The translations under genes and the position numbers were made by a program. The notes under the pieces are model-generated. The model saw only the letters and a list, made by a program, of their open reading frames with translations, did not search any database and was not told the origin of the DNA. Positions 1 through 10,802 of a DNA stretch of 64,000 nt are shown one piece after another (within the stretch, counting starts at the first letter, position 1; each line of letters opens with the position of its first letter). The DNA is from Plantago ovata (Eukaryota; Streptophyta; Magnoliopsida; Lamiales; Plantaginaceae). The stretch lies in the NCBI GenBank assembly GCA_028274465.1, contig CM051456.1, positions 50,932,360-50,996,359 on the forward strand. Reading direction: 5' to 3'.

Positions 1-1430
1 TTGAGAATTTTCAATTTTAGGACCAATAATTTAATTTTATAAAGTACTGTGGGGGTAGTGTGAGATAATTTTGAACATTTAGGGTCTTTTTACTATTTTA
101 TTTGGGGTAATTTTGAAGATTATAAAATATTGAGACAAATTAATAAATTACACTTATGAGACCAAAAATGCATATATGATTTCGTATAATCTGATGTATT
201 TCGCGTATAAAGGACCAAAAGTGGAAAAATAAAAATATTGGGAGCAAATCCATGAGGGACCATTAATTAAAGGACCAAAAATGCAATTCGCTCGTGAGTT
301 GATGATAGGGTAGTTCTGCAAGTGTTTGTAATCGAGTTTGAGTGGGTACATGAAACACCTCGTCATTATAGAGATTGATGTTAGATCTTTGAAATTTATT
401 ATTATTTACTTTGATTAAAATAAGTTATTAGAAATTTATTAATAATACACTTTTCTGAACCCAAAAAACAAAAGAAAAATTAAAACAAATGTTAAAACAA
501 GCAAAGTGTAAAGAACAAAGGCCAAATGCCTATACCTTTCCTTTTACCATCTCTCTTTCACCGAGCATTCGGTTATTCGGATATTTCTTGACGGAGTGGC
601 TGCATAGTTAAGAAAATTACATCATGAGTAATAGTATTTTGGGTAAAAGTTAATTACGAGTAATTTTATTGTGTCTGAGATTTGTTATAGTTAATGGATT
701 TATGGAAAGCCTCGTGTATAAAAGGCATAAATGAGAACGAGTGTAATTGTACCGAACGACGACATGATCATCACTAATCGATCGAAAGAGATAATTGGAC
801 AAGTTAAAATGCAAAATTTAAAAGAAAATGAAATAATTTTAACCTTTCTTTTACTTAAACCAAAAAATATATATAATAATAATAATGATAATAATCAAGG
901 GCTGGTATGACATCAGCTCTTTTGAAACAGCCCCTATCTCTTATGCTCTATTGTTATTAAAAGACCTTTTTGCATTTAAAAAGAAAAACACAGCAAGCTT
1001 CGGATAAACTGGTTTGAGTTTGAATGTTTGTAATCTGAATGCTACGCATGCAGTGATGGATCATGCACCTTTCGTAGTTTTGTTTTTCCTTCTTTTAGAA
1101 TATCAATATTATAACATATTATATTATACGAGTAATATATCATCAACTACATTAATACATCATTAAACTATTATTATAATTTTACAAAACTAGATATAAT
1201 CACGCACTTGGCCGATATCGAACCCAAAACTTCTATTTCGTAGTTTCTAATCCAATGTTATTAATTTATTATCAATGTAATAATGATTTTTTTGACAAAT
1301 CATTTCAAGAAGCCTAAAAAAATGGCAAAACAACATCGGAGACCTTGTACAGTTGCTAATGTAATAGAACTACTTCGTCAAAAAAACATCGGAGGCCTTG
1401 AGCCACTCCTGTTGTAATATGAAATTTGTA
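1..1430. other. AT-rich non-coding stretch, possibly intron 1 of the LACS gene
   Basis: I see no exon, tRNA or recognisable transposon here. If the acyl-CoA synthetase exon at 1437-1594 belongs to a working gene, this is the start of its first intron on the minus strand. No stretch resembles the conserved second LACS exon on either strand, so the rest of the gene must lie left of the window or be missing. Confidence 0.4.
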
Positions 1431-1436
1431 ACTTAC

Positions 1437-1594
1437 CAGAAAAAATCCCAGCAGCTGTCAAGTCCATTAGGCAAAGGCCTAAAACCATCTTTGACAAGCA
1501 CATTTCTGTAAACTGGTCCAATTGATGGCTTCCCATTTTGCCCTTGTCTTGCTTTCTCTATCTCAACGATGAAACTCTTCTTCACATCTGCCAT
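1437..1594 (-). CDS. Long-chain acyl-CoA synthetase, first coding exon (LACS4-like)
   Basis: The 52 complete codons contain GKPSIGPVYR, KDGF and LDSCWDFF, the N-terminal signature of plant LACS proteins, which activate C16-C18 fatty acids to CoA esters at the ER and at other membranes. I chose the ATG at 1594 because MADVKKS fits the family start; the frame is open a little further upstream only through a GTG. The exon ends in a split codon at a consensus donor (GTAAGT on minus, plus positions 1431-1436), at the same place after SCWDxF where I recall the family's first intron. A CT-rich leader lies upstream. What is seen: an intact exon with donor and start. What is inferred: that it heads a functional gene. 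It could equally be a gene fragment, since no second exon occurs in the remaining 1.4 kb. Confidence 0.8.
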
Positions 1595-1680
1595 TTCTGC
1601 ACTCTCTCCCTCCACCTCTCTCTTTCTCTTTCTATATAGTTCTATAGTTAGTTTAGTTCATCGAGACCCAAAACAGCATC

Positions 1681-1686
1681 TTTATA
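1681..1686 (-). promoter_or_regulatory. Candidate TATA box of the LACS exon
   Basis: On the minus strand this reads CTATAAAGATG, close to a plant TATA consensus, about 90 bases upstream of the ATG at 1594. That would leave a CT/GA-rich 5' UTR of roughly 60 bases. A second weaker TATATAG lies at about 1632-1638. Position and sequence are the only support. Confidence 0.35.
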
Positions 1687-1699
1687 GGAAGGAAAAGTA

Positions 1700-2510
1700 G
1701 TGATTATTCTTTGTCTCTTTTGCAAATTTAATTGTCAAAATTGTTGTTGGCCAAATTAATGTTAATGAGCTGCTTACAGCAAAGCCAACTACCAACGCTA
1801 CTTCCAGTGAGGGTCTATTTCAAAGTTTCATGTGCAAAAGTAACTCTACTAGAAACAAATAGTGAACGTGAAAGATAAAATAGATTAATAAATATAAAAG
1901 TTATTAGTTAAAACTTAAAATATAAGATATTTAATTATAAATATCTTATATAAACGGTTTTTCAGAATAAACAATATTATTATTAATAATATAAATATTT
2001 TACTTAATTAATATCATCTAGGAGTATATTTTGATAAGAACATGACATGCTTTTTTTTTATTAAAGATAAACGATATTCCATTTCCACGTACGTATAATA
2101 CTGTGTGCATGTGCAAATTAAAGAACAAAAAAGAAGATATGAACGACGACTAATTGAGTTCCGTAGTGTTTTAAATGTTGCCAAGTTAGTTGAATTGGCT
2201 CAACCATTTTCTGTAGTGTGGCATCACATGTTTACGCGTACGTTTCTTGTTTTGCATTCAAGTTTGATAATGACTACTTTGCTTAATTGGTTCATCATTT
2301 CATTCTAGTGTAAGGCCGCGTTTGCTATTCCCGGCTACAAATTATTCGAAAAATATTCAGCTATGGTAGAGGAAGTCTAGAGGATTGATTTTTTATTACT
2401 CTTGATTTAAAGACAAACCAGCCTACGTCCTTGATAAAAACTTCTGCGGCAATCTTAACAAATGTTTTTCTTACTGGAAGTAGCTTTGCTATTAAATAAA
2501 GGGAAAATAA
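1700..2510. other. AT-rich intergenic DNA
   Basis: No gene or repeat family recognised. The 67-codon open frame at 2105-2308 has no family resemblance and looks like chance. Confidence 0.5.
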
Positions 2511-2520
2511 CATCAGGCCT

Positions 2521-2695
2521 TTTTTTTAACGGCAAATATTACAACTACTCCTATGCCAATGGTATACAAATTTATTCCTAAACCACCTTATTTCTCCACA
2601 TCTAAACCAACCTTATAACTACACTACCACTGGGGATCGAACCCTGCACCTCTCCTTCAGTAACCCAACTACCACTGCACCACCTTATGACTACA
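2521..2695 (-). mobile_element. tRNA-derived SINE
   Basis: Read on the minus strand, the 5' part has an RNA polymerase III internal promoter: a box A-like TGGTGCAGTGG (plus 2672-2682) and a perfect box B GGTTCGATCC (plus 2634-2643) about 30 bases apart. The 3' end is ATTTGCCGTT followed by eight A. The element is flanked by direct repeats ATCAGGCCT (2512-2520) and ATCCAGGCCT (2696-2705), a target-site duplication with one inserted base. The length of 175 bases suits plant SINEs. It encodes no protein and would need a LINE reverse transcriptase; it shares its tail with the LINE-like end near 60.37 kb. A true tRNA gene is excluded because no cloverleaf forms downstream of box B. Confidence 0.75.
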
Positions 2696-3026
2696 ATCCA
2701 GGCCTCTCTTAGTTTCATCAATTACGGATTTATCCCTCTTACTTTTTTTCTTTCATCGAACCCCCTCTTAGAACAATTTAATTACATCTAATCCATCGAT
2801 CTTGACTTTTACGAACTAATAACTGGAAAATACTATCTTGCACTCATTAAGTTTCAATATTAAAAAAAAAAACAAGCACCTTCAATTATTCTTTATTACA
2901 CATTTCACTCTAATTTTTTCTATTTTACAAAAGTACTAACTATAAATCATTTAAAATTAACGAACATAACTTATCAAAATTTTAAAATGATCTTAACTAT
3001 TTTGTATAAAAGTCCCTATAAAATTG

Positions 3027-3820
3027 AGGGACCATTACATCTAGACCCCCTGCTAGTTACGTTTATTACACTTGAGTGACCACTTTATCATCAATTACAT
3101 TGACATTCCCTGCTAGATGTTTTAATTACATCTAGGTCCACGAATTTGACTTTTGGCAAATTAAAACACGGAAATTACAATTTTATCCCTGGTCAAATAA
3201 TGGATTTTAAGTCAACCAAATAACTTCCATTTTCAGATTTGCATACTAGACCCTAAGCTATTATGTTTTTCACATTAACCTCACAAGATTTTATAAAGTG
3301 TACCCCAACAAACTGAATATTACAAAAATGCCACAAAGTTTTTTAAATTTTTTTTTATATCTTCTTCACATCTCCATACCGGAATCCGGTACCGGAGCTG
3401 TGTATCAAGGATACATGCTCCGATCGGAGCATGTTTGCTCCGATATGGAGCGTTGAAGCTCTAGATCGGAGCAAGTTTGCTACGATCGGAGCAAACTTGC
3501 TCCGATCTGGAGTTGAAACTCCAGATCGGAGTTTTGAAAAATTCGGTGCCGGAGTTTGTGAAGAAGAAGAAGAGTGAAAAAGAAAAGGAAAAAAGAAAAA
3601 AAAAGTAAAAGGAAAATGAAAAAAAAAACAAAAGAAAATAAAAAAAGAAAAATAAAAGTATAAAATAATAGTTAGGGCATGTTTGACTCAAAGAGAGAGA
3701 AAATGGGTTTTTTTCTGGTCAATGTTGGATGAGTAAAATGGACTTGGTTGTAATAGATGATAAAGTGGTCATTTAAATGTGATTTGTGTAACTAGCAGGG
3801 GGTCCAGATGTGATTTTCCC
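3027..3820. mobile_element. MITE-like non-autonomous element with about 73 bp terminal inverted repeats
   Basis: The left end (3027-3099) and the reverse complement of the right end (about 3748-3820) agree at roughly 80% over 73 bases, including the shared block GACCCCCTGCTAGTTAC (with one G/A difference just before it) and ACCACTTTATCATC. Flanks are TAAAATTG (3019-3026) and TAAAATTA (3821-3828), an 8 bp duplication with one mismatch, which would suit a hAT-type element. The interior holds a GC-rich palindrome cluster and an A-rich purine run (about 3555-3665). No transposase is encoded. The superfamily assignment is tentative. Confidence 0.65.
3373..3545. repeat. Nested palindrome cluster built on CTCCGATCGGAG
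   Basis: Within about 170 bases there is a perfect 14-base palindrome GCTCCGATCGGAGC (about 3418-3431), a long inverted repeat with 17-base perfect arms (ATCGGAGCAAGTTTGCT and its complement, 8-base spacer, about 3464-3506), and a 10-base stem ATCTGGAGTT/AACTCCAGAT. The cluster sits in the middle of the MITE-like element. It could extrude as a cruciform or fold as RNA. Confidence 0.6.
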
Positions 3821-4136
3821 TAAAATTAATAAATAATTTTCAGTTATAATTTTATTTAGAAAAAATCATTTTAAAAGTAAACGTAGACAATTTAAAAATC
3901 CGGTTGAGTAAAATTCTAGACCTAATTAAAAAATATTTACTTGAATAGAAAAGAAAATTTATGTTATGAGTTGTGAGTGCCCATGATCACAATTCAATGG
4001 GGTATCTGGAATAGTACTCCCAATTATTATCGCATAATGTAATACTCCAGTTTGATTATTTCAGGAGTTATGATCCACGATCGTATATTCTGAAAAGCAT
4101 TACATCTGAATAAAAGATATTCCATGTTTTTTTGTT

Positions 4137-4909
4137 GTGTATCAAACATCTGGAATATGTAATTACATTAATCCTCTAGCCCACATAATTTTTCATACAC
4201 AACAAAATTCAAAGGAACAGATCAATGCTCTTCTTTTTTGTTGGATGGTATGGAAAACTAGGAATGAGAAGATTTTCAAGGGAAAAGTTTTAAATGATTA
4301 TCAATTCAAGAGGCAACTCTTAGAAATGATAAACCATACACAAAGTACTATCAACACAAAAGTAGTACAAAACATAAGTGAAATTCCCTGTAAATGGAAC
4401 CCACCACCTATGGGCTTTCACTGTGTCAATATAGATGGTTCAGTCTTACATGAACCTGGACAAGCCGGAGCTGGATGCATCATAAGAAATGAGCATGGAA
4501 TTTCTGTTGCCGCTGCTGCATTATTGGCGGGAAGAACTGATCACAACACTGCGGAGTTTTATGGCCTAAAGATTGACACAAACTTGTGCACAAATTTAGG
4601 TCTAAAAAAGGTGATCATACAAACTGATTTACAAGTCTTTATAAACTGTCTTTGCAGACCAGAAATAGCAACACCAGCTCAACAAATGTTGCTAAAAGAA
4701 GCGGTCAAAAGATTGAAAGACATGGAAGAAGTCAGAATCCAGTTTGTATACATAGAGTGCAATCAATTAGCTGACACGATCGCTAAAGAAGCTAGAAAAC
4801 TAACCTTTGGTGATCCACAACGACTGTTGAATAATAACATCGCTCGGATTTTACTATGTATGGGATTCTTGTCCACAATGGATGAAGAATGTAATAGATC
4901 AAGACATTA
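4137..4909 (+). pseudogene. LINE (L1-type) ORF2 C-terminus with RNase H domain, split by the retrotransposon nest
   Basis: The open frame begins in the region typical of plant LINE ORF2 tails (CWMVWKTRNEKIF) and continues into an RNase H-like domain: NIDGS, AEFYGL, QTDL and NQLADTIAKEA supply the expected D, E, D and D acidic residues. The reverse transcriptase and endonuclease are missing, as in normal 5' truncation. At 4910 the Copia LTR begins, so the last predicted residues after SRHY are LTR sequence. Joining 4909 to 54607 puts a TAG stop straight after SRH, followed by a 3' UTR-like sequence and an A run. This makes 54607-54683 the missing tail of this LINE. Confidence 0.75.
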
Positions 4910-6075
4910 TGTTAGGAAACTTGTAATTTTGATGAGCAATTAACCATGCTAAATTAAGGAAAGTCCAGTAACTAGTACTCTTAAGGTCCATAGGTTTTTA
5001 GAATTTTAAGGACATTGCAAAAGAGGAACGTTTGCTGAAGACTTAGATAGGTGCTAGATAGGTTGGTTTTACCGCTTATGATGTATCTTGTTTTCTGAAA
5101 AAAAATACAACCTATTGAAGCATTTGCTGATGATGTACTTTGTTTTTACAAACAAACTATTGAAGCATTTAGAACCGCTCAGAAACTTGAAGATTTCGAA
5201 GACTGAAGACTAGAAGATTTCTGAAGACTGGTATCTACAAAGGCACATGTTGCTCAGAAAGTGGAAACTTCAGCAACAGCATTACATAAGTGAAAATCTG
5301 AATGACAGAGTAGGTTGTGCTTGTTGAAACTGAGACTGACCACTTGCTGATGAACATTTGTGACCTCTTGCTGAAAGTACTTATATTTGCGCTCCAATGT
5401 TACTGTTTAAATTTTATTCAAAAGAGCATTAAATGCAAAGCATGCACGCGAAGGACATGAAGACTAGAAGACAAACAAGGACGCTGCTGAAAGTACAAAG
5501 GCAAGATAGTGACATTTTAAGGAACAAAATCCTTAGAATTTAAAATTCAAACGGATCCTTATTTCACTATAAATAGAGGTCATCCGGCAAAGAGTTGAAG
5601 TGTGTCAACAACGTGATCATACTCTCACTTGTGCTTAAACTCACATACCCTTCAATACTCTTTACTGCCATTGATACGTTCCAAGACTTAAAGCTTGAAA
5701 AAGCTACTTGTGAAGAAGTAGAACTTACACGACTAAGAAATTAGTTAAGTGTTCTTTCTTTCTTTCGAACAAGAACAAGTCTTGACACCAGAAACAATCA
5801 AACTTGTTTACTGCAAAGTATTCAAAGTTTTGTTTCTTAGATTACTTGTTGTAACTGAATAAGTTATAATTAAGTTATCTCATCCGAAACCTCTCTAACT
5901 GAAAATACACCCTTTCAGGCGTGATATTCAGGGGGAACTTAATCAAGCATAGTGTTGCTGATTAAAAGTACCAAGTTTGGTGGAGAACAAGGTTACGTTC
6001 TCTAGTTAGGTTGGAGACGAAGCAAGTGTGTTTTGGTTTCTGTTTGGATCGCTCTAGATAGGTGTTGTAAGGAAC
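4910..6075 (+). repeat. C1 5' LTR, first part
   Basis: It begins TGTTAGGAAACTTG and shares this start with sequences at 39126 (plus) and 54606 (minus). It has a TATA box near 5568. It is cut at 6075 by G1b, whose target duplication GGAAC occupies 6071-6075. The word TTGCTGA occurs repeatedly. Confidence 0.85.
5568..5575 (+). promoter_or_regulatory. TATA box of the C1 LTR
   Basis: CTATAAATAGAGG is a strong plant TATA context, followed at a suitable distance by the leader of the R region. It should drive the genomic RNA of the Copia element, though G1b now separates it from the coding region. Confidence 0.6.
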
Positions 6076-7356
6076 TGATGAACGGACATTTGTCAGGTCT
6101 CGATTCAGCAAATAATATTTGTTATTTAGCCAAAGGAAATCCACAACTACAACGAAAACCGTAGTGTAGTAGCAGAATGACTCGAGTGTCATTCTCTCAG
6201 GACTATAACTAGCTTTATCTATTTAACAAGAAAATATAAAACAGCAGATAAAAAGCGATACGGGGTTTTCAAGCAGATAATGGAGGCTGGTGATAGTATG
6301 GTCCTTCTTAACATAATGGGTCGATAATCATGCATAAATTCCTCGGTCTTGCATAGAGATCTTTGAATGAATCTTGGGTCCTGTTGTAAGTATTGTGCAC
6401 TACGAAGATAATATGGGTCTGACCTGTCAACAACTAACGTCCTATTGTGTTCCGTAATCATTCAACACTACGAAGATAATTAAGTCTGATTGGCCGACAA
6501 GTGTCCTAGTGTGCATAATGATCAATACAACATACGAGAATTTTGGTGTTCAACTCATCAACGAAATAAAGCAATGACACGGAGTATAATGCGCGATATA
6601 GCCATTAGCATGATTATCTTCCCTCGCTAAGAATTCTCATACTACCACCAACGATAAATTTAGCTACTCATAATGTGCATGCAATCAATAGCAATCATAG
6701 AAGAAAACATATTGAAAGAATATATAAAATAAGTAGATAAAAGTTGTAAGATACAAAGTTACCGAAGATTGTCAATCTCCGGATGATTGTGATCCTACGC
6801 GCTCCAATCTGCTATGAAAAAGTATCCCCTAAGCTATGGAACTCCCAGGACAAGCCCCGGGAAGTTCCTACCTAAAACTATAGAGAGAGGTGAGAAAGTA
6901 GGCTTGGAAAGATATGATTTTCAGAGAGAAAACTCGCAACTATATATAGGCCCGATTTTTGCCCGCGGCGGTTCGCCCCGTGTCTCCGGCGGTTCGCCCC
7001 ACAGTGTAAATGCGGAATTTCCGCGTTTTCGACGCGGTTTTGGATTTCTTCACCTTTTCGGACTCGGTTTTAGACTTCTAATGGTCTTCTAACCTCCAGA
7101 TTCGACCCCTAGACTCCAAATCCTATCCGGAAACCTTCAGATACTCCAAATAGGCTTCTGGAACACCAATTCCTTGTAGACTTCAATATAAATGCCCGTA
7201 ATTCTCCGAATTTCAACCAAAACCTGTAAAATAAAATCTAAAGGGAAACGTGACACTATTCTAATAAAATGTACTAAAATATAGATAAATTATCATAGAG
7301 GATAGCTAAATTAGGTGAAAAAGACTCGAATGAAAGTGTAAAATACACATTCATCA
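6076..7356 (-). repeat. G1b 3' LTR
   Basis: It starts TGATGAACGG on plus and ends CATTCATCA, the reverse complement of the family start TGATGAATGTG. The U3 carries GGCGGTTCGCCCC palindromes at 6961-7001 next to a TATATATA at about 6942. Confidence 0.9.
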
Positions 7357-8868
7357 AACTCCCCAAACCGAACCTTTGCTTGTCCTCAAGCAACTAAGCT
7401 AGACTCTAATACAAAAAACATGCAAGACTCAAAAATGGAGTTTCATGCCAAATAAAATGAACTAATCTACTGAATCTATCAAATAACATATGAACAAAAA
7501 CCATATAAATCAAAGCATGAATATAGGTTGAAGAATACCTCGATTGACTTATTCACATCCACATAAGCACTTATGTCAAGACAAGATAGTCTCTCGTAAC
7601 ATTCTCTACCTGGACCTAGTCAGTGACGACGAATGATGCATGCTAAGATACGAATGGTTGCCCCGTGCCTATGAAACTGAGGACTTACTGCTGTTCCACC
7701 ATGTTAAGACTTTCCCCCAAAAGAGGTCGAACCAGTACTGGCTCTCATCAAACGAAGGAGGGTTCCCTATAAAAGATAACACTCCCCTATTCTACCCATC
7801 TCTCAAGTAAAGTCTTAAGCTATTCACCACTTCCTGAATGGCAGGACGAGGGTGGTCTAGAACAGATGACACTTAAGATGAAAAAAAGATAAAAAATAGA
7901 AAAATACGATTATGAACAATACAAAAAATGGAAAAGACTCAAACTTTGCTAAACTGCTATTTGGCTTTATTTTTTGGACCCTTCTTTGCTTTTTAGGGTC
8001 TTCTTTTTTTTTCTTTTTTTTCTTTCCAGATTCTTTTTTTCTTTTTCTCCTTTTTTTTCTTCTGGAATTTTTCTTTCTTTTTTTTCGATTTTTTTCTAGC
8101 CAGCAGTAGCATAACAAAAAGAGAAACAAAAAGACTCACACGACTTCCCCAAACCTATTCGAAAGAATAGGTTGGAGTACAAAATTTACGGAAAGGGAAA
8201 AATAAACTCACGATACGAAAATGAAAAACTGAAACAAGTCTATGATGGTGTAACCCCCTCCCCAAACCTATTCGGAAGAACATGTTATAAACAAAGGATC
8301 ACACAACCTCACACTACCTCCTTCCTAGGCATTTAGCAATCTCAAAGCATGGTGAAGACTTGTTGCCTCTTAGGTACATAATTACTCGGGAAAACAACCA
8401 TAAGCCCCTAACATGCATCATCCTATTACAAAGGCCTTCGTGAACCGCAGTAGAGAAAACACCACTCGAGACTACCATGCTTAACTAAGTGCAATACATA
8501 AATGAGACAAGCCAAGCGAGAAAGACCTCAAACAAATTCATAGAGATGAAACATACGATTAATGGCATAGCTAGTTGATCTACCCAATAAAAAAGTTCAA
8601 AAAATTCGGCAATAAACTCCATAAAAAACATGCAAGACTATCCTAGGATGAATGTAGTGAATGCAACCTAAAAAATCTAAGAAAGCAGTAAACGTGCAAA
8701 TGCAAATGCAGACAAATAAAGCATGCGAGGTACTATACTCATCCTACCAAAGGCAAGCTCCAAACTAATAATACTAGATCACTTAAATCCAATCCCCCCT
8801 CATGAAATTAACGCTAGTCCCTAGCAGTAAGAAAATGAGGAAATAAGATGTGATACTAGATGTTACCC
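7357..8868 (-). other. G1b 3' untranslated region with hairpins and pyrimidine/purine tract
   Basis: Read on minus, this holds two AACCTATTC/GAATAGGTT hairpins (plus 8265-8286, with two changes in one arm, and 8152-8173, perfect). A purine-rich tract lies between them and the LTR; it appears as T/C-rich on plus at about 7996-8100. The tract next to the LTR (7357-7375) is the polypurine tract CGGTTTGGGGAGTT on minus. Two overlapping open frames on opposite strands at 7857-8129 come only from the low-complexity tract. Confidence 0.7.
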
Positions 8869-8931
8869 CATGGTTTGGCCTCGGTCGGCTGAGTATGCTG
8901 CTTGTGATTTATTGGGCCTCCTTTGTGAGTT

Positions 8932-9698
8932 TCATAGTGTGACATCAGGTCTTCTGATGGTTGTGGTAGTTCCATTTTTAGGCCGGTCAGGATCAACTCC
9001 TCTATCAGAGTCATCATTGCCCGTATGGCCTTCATTGTCACTACTGTCATCATCATCATCTCCAGTATAGTTGCAGTGGCAGGTAGAATTCTCAAGATTA
9101 GCCGCCGCTGTTATGGAATTCTCCATCCTGTAGCCCTTCAATAGGATGTGAACTGTTGAAGGGGAAAGGGCAGTGGTATCAGGACCTCCCCCTCCAACGA
9201 TTTACACCTCGAGAAGGTTACAGTAAGCTGTTCGGACACTCAGAAGTCTTCTACCTTTTTCTCCAATTTTGACCACTTTATCCACTGTTGCTCCGACCAA
9301 TGTCAATATGATGCTCACTTTAGAGGCAGGGGGTGCCCCAACGAGGGACTGTGTACCCATGTCGTTACGTTTTGGAACCAAGCTAGCGCTTCGGAACCTT
9401 CTAGCAACTGCGAACTCAAGATCACATCCGTCGCTGCTAGAATGTCCCGGTGCCTTCCTGTTCACTCGAACTCTGCAGTCCTCGTGATGGAGTGCTGACA
9501 TAATAGTGGTTTCTGACCCTTCGGTGGTGCATGAATAGGCATAGGAGTCCTTACTCCAGGTGTATTCTAACTCCTCCTCTCGGATAATCCACGACGTTGT
9601 TGCCAAACCCCTTGGCTCGAACGCACATCTAGCGAGATCACCTTCCTTGACATGGTCCTTCACAACAATCATACGGGAATATTCCCTACCCTTAGTAT
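8932..9698 (-). pseudogene. G1b ORF2, degenerate plant-transposon-type protein
   Basis: The start codon expected just after the intron acceptor reads ATA (9698-9696). The usable frame contains EEELEYTW, LVPKRND, TAYC and ALSPST in the same order as FTGSDHAYLYS, LIPRKND, TAYC and ALSPST in the intact ORF2 of G1c, so the two are diverged homologues. A stop follows TAYCNLLEV near 9204; the frame then resumes into an acidic tail (GDDDDDSSDNEGHTGNDD). Function unknown. The protein seems non-functional in this copy. Confidence 0.6.
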
Positions 9699-9703
9699 GG
9701 TAC

Positions 9704-10248
9704 CTACAAACAGCGATTAGCACCTCGTACGACTCAAAACAGACTCAAATATATGCTAGTGTAAAAGCGAGACACACAAGTGATAAATTCATCAATCGAA
9801 CTCCCCAAACCGCAATGTCTAGCCTAGCTACTTCATCATGCGACATATCAACGTAACTACTACATGCAATACATCACTTCATGCTCTTACTAGACATCCA
9901 ATAACCTTGATAACAAGGTTTCAATTCATACCATAGCAGCGCAAAAAAAAAAAAAAAGCATAAATCCTCATTCTTAACTAATAAGCATTCTATCGTCAAA
10001 TCCACCAACATTACACCAATAAACATATCCATATGCTATAAATCAAAGATAAAGACATAATGCATAACAAGATATATCATCTAATAGCAAAATACCCAAA
10101 TCAACACTTTAAGCAAAATTGAGCATGCAATTGATAGTAAATAACATGTCTAATCACATAAACAACATACCCATGCATCAAACAAGCATAATTGAAGCTC
10201 AAATTAGAAAATCCCCAATTCGAAAATTAGGGTTCTTAAAGATGATAC
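9704..10248 (-). other. Predicted 5' UTR intron of G1b ORF2
   Basis: On minus, the donor is CTGAG/GTATCA and the acceptor TGTTTGTAG, 545 bases apart, with a T-rich interior. The same donor and acceptor positions exist in G1a (543 bases) and G1c (538 bases). Splicing is inferred from sequence only. Confidence 0.45.
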
Positions 10249-10490
10249 CTCAGATCTGCAAATCTAACGAATTAGGATGAAATCTGATCGGTTTGGATGA
10301 TAGATCATGTAATAGGCTTCGAAATAAGCTAAAGAACACTCAATTTGGTCAAGAAACAAAGAAGTTATGAAGATTTAGAAGCAAAATCGCACTTTTTGGG
10401 TTTTTTGGGAGTATGGATGAAGAAGAATGAAGAAAATATGATTTTGGGGTTGAAATCCGCGTTTTTTAAGATTTGGGACTGTGGGGCGGT

Positions 10491-10558
10491 TCGCCCCACC
10501 ACGGGGCGGTTCGCCCCCCAAGTGGGGCGGTTCGCCCCGTGCTCCCCAATGCGGGGAG
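10491..10558 (-). promoter_or_regulatory. Palindrome array GGGGCGGTTCGCCCC upstream of ORF2 (G1b)
   Basis: Three copies of GGGGCGGTTCGCCCC (8-base arms around GTT, extended by matching flanks in the first) plus a CTCCCCAATGCGGGGAG hairpin. The core variant GGTTCGCC is the same as in the U3 of this element's own LTRs, and differs from the GAATCGCC of the other copies. It is probably a regulatory module for ORF2 transcription. Confidence 0.5.
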
Positions 10559-10802
10559 ACGGGTCCCGATGTCAAAAAATGCGTTTTAAATCCCGAAATT
10601 AATTTTTTTCAAAAAATCACTCGAAAAATCTCACTCAAACAAAAGCATATATGACACACACATGAACAAATTCGCATATGAGAAGCAAATAGTTCAAGAA
10701 TGAAATGCATGCAGAAAAGCAGTAAAGAAAGCGATAAAAATTCCGGGTTGCCTCCCGGATAGCGTCATTGTTTTAAGTCTTTGACTCGACTCCTGTCTGC
10801 GC

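Noticed and set aside
2634..2643. Possible tRNA gene (perfect B box on minus)
   Set aside because: No acceptor or anticodon stem can be formed around it; the A tail and target duplication show a SINE.
7857..8129. Open frames on both strands rich in Lys/Arg or Phe
   Set aside because: They are translations of the G1 purine tract. The same holds at 23494-23974 and 53610-53858, and at 3461-3691 in the MITE.
9202..9723. A captured host gene in G1b (unfamiliar ORF)
   Set aside because: Motif order (LVPKRND, TAYC, ALSPST) shows it is a diverged homologue of G1c ORF2.
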